NCBI GenBank assembly: GCA_003427395.1
Contig: BFEA01000081.1
Coordinates: 3,354,925 to 3,382,561, forward strand
Direction: 5' to 3'
DNA length: 27,637 bases
From: Chara braunii
Taxonomy: Eukaryota; Streptophyta; Charophyceae; Charales; Characeae
How positions within the stretch are numbered: the stretch's first letter is position 1; every line of letters starts with the position of its first letter. The notes beneath the pieces were generated by a model, which did no database searches, was not told the origin of the DNA, and was given only the letters and a program-made list of their open reading frames with translations. The position numbers and the translations under genes were made by a program. Shown here piece by piece: positions 16,557-25,599 of the stretch.

Positions 16557-17078
16557 CAACATAAAAATTGCCATAAGAAATGAAAGTTGAAAAAACATGC
16601 CATAAAAAAAAAATCCTTCATATTTATAAATTATCATTCCAATGTTTGTCCAATTCTAAAATTTTTAATTTAATTTGATAAGTTTTCGTCTAAATATGAG
16701 TTTTCCCTTCCAACTACATCTATTTGTTCAAGATGGAATGAAAGTCTGGACGAGTTTATGAAATATTTTAATTAGACTTTCATTTTACTACAACAAATAT
16801 CGTCTAATTTAGATTGGATTAATCTATTTGTGACCAGAAATCCTTACTTAGAATGTAAGTCCAATTAAAATATTTCATGAACTCATTCAGACTTTCATTC
16901 CATTTCTAGCTTGCAGTTCAAATAAGAAGGGATACCCCATTCTTGGAAGGAAAGCTTTCAAGTAAGACGAAAAATTTTAAAATTGGAATGACATTTTTTA
17001 AGATGGAATGAAAATTTGAAATTTAGAATGTATTTTTACTCTAGAATTATTATTTAATTCTGGAAAATTTTTCTGTTG
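16557..17078. mobile_element. 521-bp MITE, copy 3
   Basis: Starts CAACATAAAAATTGCCATAA, ends GGAAAATTTTTCTGTTG, flanked by AA on both sides. Same internal hairpin and orientation as copies 1, 2 and 4. Confidence 0.85.
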
Positions 17079-17084
17079 AACAAG

Positions 17085-17940
17085 AGTGTTCATACTCGAA
17101 TCTCTTAGAAAATTAAACATCGTTGGTGTTCGCATGACGAAAAGCATTCTTAAGCTATAACTTTTTTTTTTTTCCTACCGTAATATACTATTAAGCATAT
17201 CTCTCCTCGTACACGTAACATGGTGAACATAAAATGTGTGAGAAAATTTTTACTGATTATCAATATTTACCTTACATTCGTGAGAAATCATATATAAAAA
17301 AAAAAAAAATTGCGTATCGATGTTCACCTTATATTCGTACATTATCATACATGGCAAAAATGATTCTCAACATCCACATTACCAATTTTTCAACATCACC
17401 TCAACATGTGAAGTGAAACCTTAGTAGACTCAAAAGAGTAAAAGCAACTGAGGGTCTAGACATCTATTTAATAACCACGTATTGAGATGTATGAGACAAC
17501 TTACTGTTCACAATAATATAAGACAATATGAAACGACTGCTTCAAAATTCATAGGCACATGCAATAATGGACGAGAAAAAAAATGCGGTTGATATAGGCG
17601 AGGTAATTTACTATATGTCCACTTTCTTTCGAGAAAATGACGTGTAGTTATGAACTTCAAATCTCACGTCATAATCACCCTAAGATACCACGTGGAACTA
17701 TCAATAGTACTAAGAAAAATAATGTTAGGTTATTCGGTTCAACTTCCTAACTAATATGAAAACCTGGATGAATAATATCTATGTATACAATGCACATATA
17801 TAAAGTTTTGAAAACAAAGTATATGAGAGGTTCCTATAAGTATATTGATTTTCTAAAATGGACAATTAGTATGACCCACTTCTTTTCCTTATGATGAAGT
17901 TGATTAACATTCATGTCAACAAGTAATTTTTTTTTTTTTT
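17085..17940. other. AT-rich DNA, no gene recognised
   Basis: A 60-codon plus frame (17234-17416) of low-complexity composition; no RNA, splice pair or repeat ends recognised. Poly-T runs at 17159-17173 and 17927-17941. Confidence 0.3.
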
Positions 17941-17944
17941 TAAA

Positions 17945-18280
17945 TTCATCTTGTGCAGCTTGCCAATAATATACTTCAAAGGATGTTAGACATGCATAAA
18001 CAAGATTGCCGACCAAATGTTGAAGGGGGTCAGATCCCCCCTGTTTCTTCACGGGTTCAAACCCTGTCCATCCAGCGGTTTGGGGCCCGCCAAACCATGT
18101 TCTCGGGACAACTAGTTTTTTTCTTTCAAATAAATAGAGTACAACCTGACACACTTGCCACTAAAATTTTGCACCAACCTGTTGAGGTTTTTTTTTTTTT
18201 TAATCGTAGGAAATACGGGGGTCAAAAATATTCGGACACCCCCCCTTACTTTGCCCTTCTGTTTTGAATTTTTTTTCGTA
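17945..18280. other. Unassigned segment with a tRNA-like T arm
   Basis: ACGGGTTCAAACCCTGT (18049-18065) folds as a 5-bp stem with a 7-nt TTCAAAC loop, like a tRNA T arm. The preceding GGGGGTCAGATCCCCCC is a hairpin. No A box or acceptor stem lies at the proper distance, so no tRNA is called. Confidence 0.3.
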
Positions 18281-18286
18281 TATATT

Positions 18287-18850
18287 TGTTTATTGATTGA
18301 TTAATGGATTGGTTGGAGTGGGGTCGCCCTTCACCACGCGCACCCTCGTTCTCAACCAAACAATCAATCAATCAATTGTTGTTGTTTTTTTCGAACTTTT
18401 TTAAATGTTGATTGATTTGTCACACACTCACACGTGTGTCTGCGCAGATGCGCATTCGCCACACATATTTTTGTTCAACTTAAATTTTTTCCATTGATTG
18501 ATTGTGGGGGTGTAGCTCGCCCACCGCGCTCGCACATACACACACCCACATCGACAAAAAAACACACCCACTCAACAACACAACCACAAAGAAACGCACC
18601 CACACAAAAACACACGCACACACACAAACACACACACACACACAAGCACACACATATGGCGTAAGAGGTTTTTGCCATTCGGCACGCGTGTGGCTGTTTT
18701 TTTTTCCAATTGTTTTCATTTTTCGATGGATCGATTGATTGATCGATTGAAGTAGGGGAGTAGCCCATTCCCCGTGTGAGCATACACACACTTACAAGAC
18801 GAGAGGGGTTCTTGTCGTTCGGCAAGTAAATTATTCCCCTGCCCAATATT
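18287..18850 (-). repeat. Cluster of SINE-like repeats with (CAAT)n tails
   Basis: At least three copies, tail ends at about 18287, 18494 and 18720, with a possible shorter one at 18408. Read on the minus strand, the fullest copy (18850 to 18720) has: GGGCAGGGGAATAATTTAC, TTGCCGAACGACAAGAACC, a GT-rich stretch, GGGGAATGGGCTACTCCCC, then a (CAAT)n-like 3' tail. The copy at 18494-18715 has an expanded (CA)n (about 18536-18656). Partial copies occur at 23941, 24060 and 27060 in the same orientation. A short body with a simple-sequence 3' tail fits a SINE or the 3' end of a LINE. No A or B box was seen. Confidence 0.6.
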
Positions 18851-18859
18851 TTCCTTTTA

Positions 18860-19545
18860 ATTAAAAACTATGTAGTGTGAAGAGCCCGCCCTCACAATAC
18901 ATCACCTAAAAAACAAATAAAACATAGTTAAAAAATCAAAATCAAAATAAAAAATAAAAACATTCACGTGCAGATGAAACTTGTGGCTAAGTGGTCCTAT
19001 ATGTTCGGGCGTTCTGGTTCTACCGTTGGCTGAACCTGAACGGCGATTATGATGATTGCATATATATATATATTTCAATAATCAAATATATTATAATTTC
19101 GTCAAAGGAATATATTAGTGCTTTCACTATATTCCGTTTTCTAATCGGGAAGTAGTGTTTATATAAATTTATAAGGGCAACCTTCAATTTGAAAGTGACT
19201 TTTATGACGAAGGATATTCCTTGAAAGATGCTTGAAAATATGGAGTTAAGAGGTACATTTTATATGTTTACCTTCCTGTTGTATAAATAATATAGGGTTG
19301 TTAATTTGAAAAATGAAAGGTGTGCTGATGGTTGCATTCATATGTTTCATCAAATTAGAAACTATATTAAGGTGAACGAGCTTTCGTTTTATCCAACTAT
19401 TCAAGCAATTCACAAACTGGTGATGCGGTGTTTATACATAGAATCCATGAAATGTGATTCAATAGAGAGGTAATTTCTTAAAGGAGGTCACTACATTCCA
19501 CTTTAGATGAGTATGAAACAACTTTTCATATTTTTTAAATCGTGT
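18860..19545. other. AT-rich DNA, no gene recognised
   Basis: An isolated cluster TGTTCGGGCGTTCTGG...GCTGAACCTGAACGG (about 19002-19043) resembles the subterminal words of the CTGYGTAGCA elements, but no matching ends were found. Otherwise nothing recognisable. Confidence 0.3.
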
Positions 19546-19549
19546 TTTT

Positions 19550-20070
19550 CAACAGGAAAATTACCACGAGAAATGAAAGTTGAAAAAATATTCTAAAAAA
19601 AACAAATCCTTACAATTTATAAATTATCATTCCAATGTTCGTCCAATTCTAAAATTTCCATTTTTATTTGATAAGTTCCCGTCTAAATATGAGTTTTCCC
19701 TTCCAACTGCATCTATTTGTTCAAGATGGAATGAAAGTCTGGACGATTTTATGAAATATTTTAATTAAACTTTCATTCTACTACAACAAATATCTTCTAA
19801 TTTAAATTGGATTGACCTATTTATGACTGAAAATTTTTACTTAGAATGACAATCCAATTAAAATATTTCATGAACTCGTCCAAACTTTCATTCCATCTGT
19901 AGCATGCAGTTCAAATAAGAAGGGATACCCCATTCTTGGAATGAAAGTTTTCAAGTAAGAAAAAAAATTTAAAATTGGAATGACATTTTTTAAGATGGAA
20001 TGAAAATTTTAAATTTATGATGCAATTTTAATATAGAATGATGATTTAATTCTAGGAAATTTTTCTGTTG
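19550..20070. mobile_element. 521-bp MITE, copy 4
   Basis: Starts CAACAGGAAAATTACCACGA, ends GGAAATTTTTCTGTTG, flanked by TTT on both sides (at least a 2-bp match, as in the other copies). Same internal hairpin. The 62-codon frame inside (19580-19768) is repeated in decayed form in copy 1 and is not a gene. Confidence 0.85.
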
Positions 20071-20071
20071 T

Positions 20072-20448
20072 TTATGGATTAGGAGTAAGGTTAACTACAT
20101 AATATATGTTCTCAATTAAGAAAATTTATTGAGTGGGTAAAAAAAAGCAATTGACAGTGAAAAAAATAATATTGCCAAAAAATGCATTGAGGCATACAAT
20201 GAAACGTTCAATATAATGAAAGGAACAATGATTTTGCAGCAAATACCCTCATAAGTTATAAGGGTATTTTCTCGCGTTTGTCGAAATTGGACATTATGTC
20301 CCTAAACGGTCGTTACTTACATAAATATTATTCTCAACAAAAGGCAGTGGCATGACAACCTCCACGAGGCGCACGCACATGATTATTGGCTGCCCATGTG
20401 TGCGACGAGCAGTAAAGTTAACAAGGTAAAAATTACAATTTTTTGATA
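20072..20448. other. AT-rich DNA, no gene recognised
   Basis: Unique-looking flank between MITE copy 4 and the 2.5-kb transposon. The words cgcacatgattattggctgc (20372-20391) faintly resemble the spacer motif repeated inside the transposon. No gene. Confidence 0.3.
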
Positions 20449-22991
20449 CCCTTGACCTGCGTAGCATTCAGTTCGCGTTCGGTCGGCGAACGCGAACGCA
20501 TATGACTGAACGTGAACGCGTTCAAAAATCGACCGAACGCGAACGTTTTTTTTTTTTTTTTTTATATATATAGGGGTTTGGGGGCATAGGGGGAGTAGAA
20601 CGGGGAGGAGGGTGTAGATATGGTCAAGGAGGGGGGAAAAGAAGAGAAGGAGGACGTGGATATGGCGGAGGAGGAGGCGGGAGTAAAATGGTAGTAGGAG
20701 GAGAGGAGAAAGGAGGAGAAACGAGGAGAAAGGAGGAGAACGGAGGAGAAAGGAGAGAGAAGAAAAACAGGAGGAAGAAGAGGAAAAGGAGCAGGAGGGA
20801 GAACAAGACGCCGAGGTGGAGGAGGAGGAGGACGAGTACAAGGCGGAGGAGGAGGAAGAAGAAGTCGAGGAGGACGTAGATATGGCGGAGGAGGAGGAGG
20901 AGAGAATAGAGGTGGAGGAGGAAGATGAGAAGAAGGTTGAAGGGGTGGAACAGGACGCAGATATGGCGGGGGNGGNAGAGGAAGAGGAGGGNAAAAGATG
21001 AGAAAGGAGGAAGAAGAAGGGGGGGGGGGAACGCACATGATGATGTGGCAACCGCGCGGTCGTCAGAGGAGGAGGAGGAGGAGGAGGAGGAGGAGGAGAA
21101 GGAAGAAGAAGAGAAGGAGGACGTGGATATGGCGGAGGAGGAGGGGGGAGAAGAATAGTAGTAGTAGGAGGAGGAGGAGGAAGAGGAGGAGGAAGGAGGA
21201 GAAAGGAGGAAGAAGAAAAAGAGGTGGAAGAAGAAGGGAAAAGAAAATAACCGCGCATGCTGACGTGGCAGCCGCGCGTTCGTCTGACGAGGAAGAGGAG
21301 GAGGAGAAGATAATGGAGAACGAGGACGAGGACAAGGAGCAAAAGAAGGAGAAAAGGTCGAGGAGGAGGAGGAGGAGGAGGAGGAGGTCAACGAGGTGGA
21401 GGCGCTGGAGGGGGAGGAAGAAGATCGAGAGGGTGTAGGTTGTGTAGCTATGGTGGAGGAGGAGGAATAGAAGAGGAGGAGGATGTGGATATGGCGGAGG
21501 AGGATGGGGGAGGAGAATAGTACTAGGAGGAGGAGAAAGAGGAGGAGGGAGGAGGAGAAAGGAGGAAGAAGAAGAAGAGGAGGAAGAAGAAGGGCAAAAC
21601 AAAAAACGCGCATGCTGACGTGACAGCCACGCGTTCGTTAGAGGAGGAAGATGAGGAGGAGAAGAGAATGGAGAAGGAGGACGAGGAGTGGAAAGAAGGA
21701 GAAAAGGTCGAGGAGGAGGATAAAGAGGTGGAGGATGAAGAGGAGGAGGCGGAGGAGGAGGAGGCGAGGGTTGACGAGGTGGCGGAGGAGGATGGGGAGG
21801 AGAAGCGCGACCTTTTTTTTTTATTTTTTCTGGTTACCTTCTTCCCTCTCCTCGTCCTCTTCTTCCGCCACCTCCGTGTCGTCGACCACCTCCTCGTCCT
21901 CCTCCCCCTCCTCCTCGTCCTCTTTACCTCTTCCTCCTATGACGAAAGCACGGTACCACGTCAGCACGCGCGGCTTACAAAAGTCGTGCGTGCTCACGTG
22001 GCAGCCGTGCGTTCGTCAGAGGAGGAAGAGGATAAAGAGAATGAGGAGGAGGGGGAGGAGGACGAGGAGGTGGTCGACGCCACGGAGATGGAGGAAGAAG
22101 AGGACGAGGAAAGGGAGGAAGGTGGGGAGGAGGACTTCGATATGGTGGAGGAGGAGGAAGAAAACCACGAGGAGGTGGTGAGGGTCGATGAGGTGGAGGA
22201 GGAGGAAGAAGAAGCAGAACAAGCCGAAGAAGTTCGCAGAAAAAAGAAAAAAAAGTTCGAAGGAGGAGGAAGAGGACGAGGAAGAGGAGGAGGAAGACGA
22301 GGAGAAAGAAGCAGATGACGAGGAGGAGGAGGAGGTGGGGGAGGAGGTCGACGAGGTGGAGGAGGAGGAAGAAGACGAGGAGGAGGAAAAGGTGAAGGAG
22401 GTCGACGAGGTGGAGGAGGAAGAAGACGAGGAGGAGAAGGTGGAGGAGGTCGACGAGGTGGAGGAGGAGGAGAAGATGAGGAGGACGAGGTGGAGGCCCT
22501 GGAGGGGGAGTAGAACGGGGAGGATATGGCGGGTTACGAGTCAGAGGACGAGGATGAAGAAGAAGAGGAGGAGGAGGAGGAGGAGGAGAAGGAGGAGGAG
22601 AAGAAGGAGGGGGAGGAGGAGGACGCGACGTGGTTTCTCACCTGGGAGGTGATGGAGACAACAACGACAGCGACGACGACGACGACGACGACTCCCCGGG
22701 CGGGTGACTGGCGGGGTATGCGCGTTCGAATTCGAACGAGCGGGCCCAGGCTGACCCCTCCCGCCACGCAGATGCTCCCAGCGCCCGCCCAACCCCGCCA
22801 ACCAGCCCCCCAAACCCCACAACGCCCCCTCGCTGCCCTACCGGGCCCGGTACCGCCCGACGACGGATGCGTTCACCGGCCTCTGAAAGCTGTTCGTGCG
22901 AACGTGTTCGCGCAGCGATCGGGCGAACGGTCGAACACGTTCGGACGTTCGAAAAACTCCAACGTGTTCGCCGTGCTACGCAGCCCTTGAC
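20449..22991. mobile_element. 2.5-kb TIR transposon with perfect 8-bp duplication (CTGYGTAGCA family)
   Basis: The element is 20457-22983, 2527 bp. It opens CTGCGTAGCA and closes TGCTACGCAG, a perfect 10-bp inverted repeat. The duplication CCCTTGAC is exact at 20449-20456 and 22984-22991. Subterminal regions (20467-20546 and about 22886-22973) are dense in CGAACG/CGTTCG words (GTTCGCGTTCGGTCGGCGAA, GCGAACGTGTTCGCGC). A T tract lies just inside the left end (about 20547-20563). The interior is a purine-rich satellite and a GC-rich segment (22640-22880), with no recognisable transposase on either strand. Non-autonomous; sibling of 15916-16242. hAT-like by duplication length, but the ends do not start with CA. 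Confidence 0.85.
20578..22640. repeat. Purine-rich GGA satellite inside the 2.5-kb transposon
   Basis: About 2 kb of GGA/GAA/GAC triplets on the plus strand. Two recurring modules stand out. The first is GGACGTGGATATGGCGGAGG (about 20650, 20870, 20951, 21118, 21483, 22131, 22524). The second is a GC-rich spacer of the type GCATGCTGACGTGGCAGCCG followed by CGCGTTCGTCAGAGG (about 21031, 21252, 21607, 21986, plus an inverted piece at 21957). One block (about 21815-21930) is inverted to CCT. Long frames (Glu/Asp-rich plus; Ser/Pro/Leu-rich minus) shift frame between modules, so they are repeat products. Three ambiguous bases are at 20973, 20976 and 20992. Confidence 0.85.
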
Positions 22992-23102
22992 TATTGAGGT
23001 CGAGGAGTTAGTCGTATCGTAGGAAAAAATGCTATGCGTTGCTGCGAACTAGATATTGAGTACTTGAATTTGAATGCAATATGAAATTATTATAGACTTC
23101 AG

Positions 23103-23146
23103 TTGTACGGTCGGTGTCGGAGGATCCGACAGTTTGGCCCTCCAAG
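23103..23146 (+). CDS. Candidate mini-exon with a strong donor
   Basis: 44 nt between ATTATTATAGACTTCAG and CTCCAAG|GTATGTCAAG. The acceptor is preceded by A/T-rich DNA, and the donor matches the plant consensus AAG|GTATGT well. In the frame starting at the first base it reads LYGRCRRIRQFGPPR. It is markedly more GC-rich than its AT-rich surroundings, as plant exons tend to be. Too short to assign. It may be linked to the exon candidate at 25258-25429 on the same strand. Confidence 0.3.
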
Positions 23147-23149
23147 GTA

Positions 23150-23940
23150 TGTCAAGCACACCAATGTTTCCCCTGAGTTCTGCATTACTTGCCTTCTCAC
23201 AATAAAAAAACGAGGTGTGTCACTAGGCCACGATCTGGACCTCCTATTGTACCTCTTGGGCGATCCCAATGATGTATTTCACATCATGACGTTTGACGCA
23301 TACTTTCGGGTCGCCACCTTTGACAGATAGTTACGCCAAACCAAAATGTAACTTAAGCTATCTTTTGCACGTGGAAAAATTTGGCAGTCTCACATTTTAA
23401 TATCGATGATACAAATCTTAGCTAGCCCTTGCCCTTGGCAAAAAACCAAAGTTGTGAATAAGTGGTATCCAATCTTCGAGATTATGAAGATAATGACTTA
23501 TTTTTCATTTTTTAATATGTAAGTTTTTGTCCAAGATTATGCCTTTTATATTCAGCTCTCATCATAAAGGTTTGGTTTAAGGGGAGAGGAAAAATATAGT
23601 TTTCAAAAGAAGTAATGCAAAATGACATTGCTGCTATTGGTCAAGATGCTACCCATTGATGTATTATTTTAAGTACTATATATGTTTTAATAAAAAATAA
23701 AGAGTTGAAAGGAACGAAAGTCACAATATTGTATGTTTGTTCCCCAACTTCATAAAAGTTAATTTTTCCTCTTACATATGTATACAGTATGAGGATACTC
23801 ATGTAGCATATAAAACGTTTTTCTACACAGTTTTTCCAAACATATCTCCATGGGTTTATGCTCCTTTGTTTTCAACGTATTTCCACACAGTTCTTCCAAA
23901 CATCGTACATGCGTTGAATGAGCCTTTTTTTTATTATTAT
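23150..23940. other. AT-rich DNA, no gene recognised
   Basis: Short frames only. A local duplication, tttttCTACACAGTTTTTCCAAACAT (about 23818) and ATTTCCACACAGTTCTTCCAAACAT (about 23879), is the one repeat noticed. Confidence 0.3.
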
Positions 23941-24165
23941 TCATTGATTGATTAATCGAATAGAGCAGCAAAGGAGCTCCTCCCCATTCCCCTCCACACA
24001 CACAGACACACATGCAGGTGAACGCATGTTCGATGTGTTATTTTTTAACTTTTTTTTTTAATTGATTGATTGATTGAATGCGGAAAAAGGGGTCAACCCC
24101 CCCCTTCTCCATCCCCCCCCCCGCCCCTCCCCCCCTCACACGCATATAGGGGTTCGTATCCCTAT
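23941..24165 (-). repeat. Two partial copies of the (CAAT)n-tailed repeat
   Basis: Tails at 23941-23955 (attgattgattaatcga) and 24060-24077 (attgattgattgattgaa). Each is followed on the plus strand by GG(A/G)G..CC..CCCC and a CACACA stretch, in the same order as the 18287-18850 cluster. The second copy contains poly-C and degenerate CCCCTCC runs. Confidence 0.5.
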
Positions 24166-24220
24166 TAATGCTTACTATTGATAAAAAGTCAAATTCCTCT
24201 GAATCTGGAAGGGATAGATG

Positions 24221-24331
24221 GGGTTATGACTAGGTTGTTTTACCGAACGTCCGGGACCCCCCTCACCGTCCAGGATGTCCGATCGGACGTCTGGTTGGAC
24301 GTCGGATCGGACATGGGTTGTATGACCTAGC

Positions 24332-24370
<39 letters not shown>

Positions 24371-24732
24371 GTGGCTTCTACCTTGCATAAGGTGTATGCC
24401 ACCAAAATTTTGGCTCATTTAAGATAATAAAAAAAAAAGATAAAAATCTTCAAAGTTTCTAATTCCCACCTATACCCCTCCTATCCCCACCAAAACCCCT
24501 CGTACCCCCCCCTCCCACCCCAAATAGTACCCTATCACCAAATGCTCAGAAAATTCTGAAGTTTTTTATGAGGGATCTTTATGGCATGCGCAACACTTTC
24601 ATTTTTTTTTTTTTTTTTTAAATGTCAAAAAGTGGTTGTCCGAGATCCTGGACAACCCCCCTACCGGACGGTTGGGGGAGACGTCCGGCCGAGACGTCCG
24701 GCCATTGGACGACTGGTAACCTAGGGTTATGG
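24221..24732. mobile_element. About 495-bp TIR element with 8-bp duplication and GGACGTCC subterminal repeats
   Basis: With ends CTAGGTT (24230-24236) and AACCTAG (24718-24724), the 8-bp flanks are GGTTATGA and GGTTATGG (7 of 8). Shifted by one base, the flanking 8-mers GGGTTATG (24221-24228, 24724-24731) are identical. Subterminal palindromic words are dense on both sides: GTCCGATCGGACGTC and GGACGTCGGATCGGAC left, GAGACGTCCGGCCGAGACGT right. A poly-A tract lies just inside the left part (24334-24366) and a poly-T just inside the right (24602-24619). The architecture is like the CTGYGTAGCA elements but with different ends. No coding sequence. Confidence 0.6.
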
Positions 24733-24734
24733 CC

Positions 24735-25190
24735 TTTGTTTTAACAAACAAAAAAAATATGTTTCGCGCAGCACTCAAGGTTAAGACTAGCACAACCCCA
24801 AATAATATTAATAAATGAGGGTTCATACTCGAAGATCGCTCAACCAGTATTTCCAGGGCTAATCCCGGTTGGTGCCATTATAGTTGAAGGGATGGGGAAA
24901 TAAACCAGATTTGTCTACGTGGTCCCTCACTATCCGATGAACCTACCCGCGATCTTAAGGATAGGGTAAACAAACAGACATTAGCGCTACTAGCAGGAGG
25001 GTGCACCAGACTAATCCTCCTCGACCGGCTGGGTAGATGCGCCTTCGCATGCGATACTATTTTCACGTTATTCTGCATGTGGAGCCATATCCGCTGGTCG
25101 TTGCCAGAGTTCTGTCGATGCTCAAGTCACACTGATATGCCGACTCGGATTCAGCTGGTTCCTCCGCTCTTTGTCACTGCTACCATTGCT
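24735..25190. other. No gene recognised
   Basis: Moderate-GC sequence. A 70-codon plus frame (25077-25289) overlaps the next exon candidate in another frame. No RNA gene seen. Confidence 0.3.
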
Positions 25191-25257
25191 TTTGAGATCC
25201 CAACTATGCATATAACTTTCTTATTGACATTATCTTTCACCTCCTCGGCTACTGCAG

Positions 25258-25429
25258 CCATGTCGTTATCTCTGATTCCCTTGGAGTGAGTGTTGCATAT
25301 GCTCCGGACTTGCTATTTCAATTGGCTCACGAAGGATTTTCGGATTCCCTTATGGATTCTGCATTCTCATTTGACGAGATGTTGGATGTTCACCGTGCAG
25401 AAGATAGGGCAATTGAGCCCTTACTGGAG
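25258..25429 (+). CDS. Probable internal exon of an unknown gene
   Basis: The acceptor region attatctttcacctcctcgg then CTACTGCAG, and the donor CTGGAG|GTAATG, bound 57 codons in frame after one base. Examples are VVISDSLGVSVAYAPDLLFQ and LMDSAFSFDEMLDVHRAEDR. The frame is already open from 25196, so an earlier acceptor (ttgcttttgag at 25194) is possible. The composition is globular (LLFQLAHEGF, AIEPLLE), with an acidic C-terminal part. No family was recognised. It is the most protein-like segment in the right half. The frame continues past the donor to 25579, but that part looks less coding-like. Confidence 0.5.
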
Positions 25430-25599
25430 GTAATGTGTTTTGCAACCAGAATCCTTTCTTCAATCATCCGTCCATTTGGCTTCTTCCATAATATTGGATT
25501 GATATCTAGAGATTGGTTCTCGAAGCAACGTTATTCTGAACGTTATAACTTGTGCTCTCCTAGTATGGATACCCTGTGATGAGCTAGTTTGTGACATAA

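Noticed and set aside
18000-18075. Possible tRNA gene (T-arm ACGGGTTCAAACCCTGT and an upstream hairpin)
   Set aside because: No A box or acceptor stem at correct spacing, and the putative anticodon loop lacks the invariant T before the anticodon.
19580-19768. 62-codon frame partly conserved in MITE copy 1
   Set aside because: Lies wholly inside the 521-bp MITE. The similarity is DNA homology between copies, and the frame is broken in copies 2 and 3.
20383-21613. Long Ser/Pro/Leu-rich and Glu/Arg-rich frames up to 329 codons
   Set aside because: They are translations of the GGA satellite. Frames shift between repeat modules, both strands are open, and they cross ambiguous bases.
20578-22640. 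CRISPR-like array
   Set aside because: Repeats are not evenly spaced, there are no unique equal-length spacers, and the context is eukaryotic transposon DNA.
21620-22652. Acidic 154-232 codon frames resembling nucleolin-like proteins
   Set aside because: Same satellite. The shared phrase (about VAAxRSSEEEE) is the spacer motif read in different frames, and one block is inverted into a hydrophobic run.
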